Of a stretch of DNA of 64,000 bases, positions 63,801 through 64,000 are shown piece by piece; positions within the stretch are counted from its first letter, which is position 1, and each line of letters opens with the position of its first letter. Position numbers and translations under genes: made by a program. The notes under the pieces were generated by a model. It had not been told where the DNA came from, did no database searches, and was given only the letters and a program-made list of their open reading frames with translations. Source of the DNA: Lithodes maja (lineage: Eukaryota > Arthropoda > Malacostraca > Decapoda > Lithodidae); contig JBAKBP010000686.1 in NCBI GenBank assembly GCA_037953745.1, positions 186,001-250,000 of the forward strand, given 5' to 3'.

Positions 63801-64000
63801 GCCGAGATGGTCCGGTGCCGAAAAAGCGAGAGGAGCGTCTAGGAAAACCAAAAAAGGCCCACAAACAAGCGTCAACTCCTTATGAACTCCAAGCGACGAT
63901 GACCATCAAGCTGAGCAGTGCCTTCCTTGATAATATCCTGGCTCAACCGGTCAAGGGAGAGGCAAGGAAGACACACCAGGGGAGAGGAGGCACATCCCCC
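63801..64000. other. no gene seen at the right edge
   Basis: No recognisable coding or repeat feature; short frames only. Confidence 0.4.

Larger units (their letters stand above)
57714..63900 (-). mobile_element. DIRS-type tyrosine-recombinase retrotransposon, GC-rich and decayed
   Basis: Base composition changes sharply from AT-rich to strongly GC-rich at about 57.9 kb and stays so to about 63.5 kb. On the minus strand the order is upstream gag-like frames, RT, RNase H-like, then tyrosine recombinase, with the last two frames overlapping by 8 bases (59708-59715). That order and overlap fit DIRS elements. Poly-C runs (57907-57920, 60942-60957, 62157-62171) are likely frameshift or assembly trouble spots. 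Terminal repeats were not identified, so both ends are approximate. Confidence 0.7.

Overview
This window looks like repeat-dense intergenic DNA from an animal, most likely an arthropod and plausibly a decapod crustacean. The organism call is an inference. It rests on eukaryotic transposons of many classes, one gene exon with a splice acceptor, short TTAGG-type interstitial repeats, (TTA)n tails, and a DIRS-type retrotransposon, a group known to be common in decapods. No prokaryotic features were seen. There is one 200-base assembly gap (29176-29375).

Layout. 1-4086 is the right-hand part of a piggyBac transposon with an almost intact transposase. A short non-autonomous relative with the same ends sits at 6100-6586. 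7-10.3 kb holds foldback elements and a retroinsertion with a 13-bp target-site duplication (TSD). 11.1-15.6 kb is a cluster of a Penelope-like or similar reverse transcriptase (RT) fragment with direct repeats, 5'-truncated LINE tails with visible TSDs, and a self-nested TTAA element. The only convincing host gene is at 16211-18138 (minus): the last exon of an AIG1/GIMAP-like P-loop GTPase with a glycine-rich hydrophobic domain.

19919-28412 is one nested block. An RNase H-bearing LINE, bounded by an 11-bp TSD, was hit by a truncated LINE tail, by a DNA transposon with 8-bp TSDs that carries three tRNA-like units, and by an L2/CR1-like LINE. That last LINE was itself hit by a TTAA element. 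28.9-36.3 kb has more LINE pieces, including a longer copy of the RNase H-bearing LINE.

About 36.4-51.5 kb is a second nest. A CR1-like LINE (PHD-like and CCCH fingers, endonuclease, RT) is interrupted by a 5.4-kb Academ-like DNA transposon (3-bp TSD), by three TTAA elements nested in each other, and by a near-intact RTE-like LINE (9-bp TSD) in its 3' UTR.

51.5-57.6 kb is mostly non-coding, with foldback elements including a pogo/Tigger-like long-TIR (terminal inverted repeat) element. 57.7-63.9 kb switches abruptly to GC-rich DNA carrying a decayed DIRS-type retrotransposon on the minus strand: tyrosine recombinase, RNase H-like and RT, with GC-rich upstream ORFs.

The main result is the nesting history. 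Several insertion sites can be restored on paper to an uninterrupted open frame, which defines element ends and TSDs for at least five families from this window alone.
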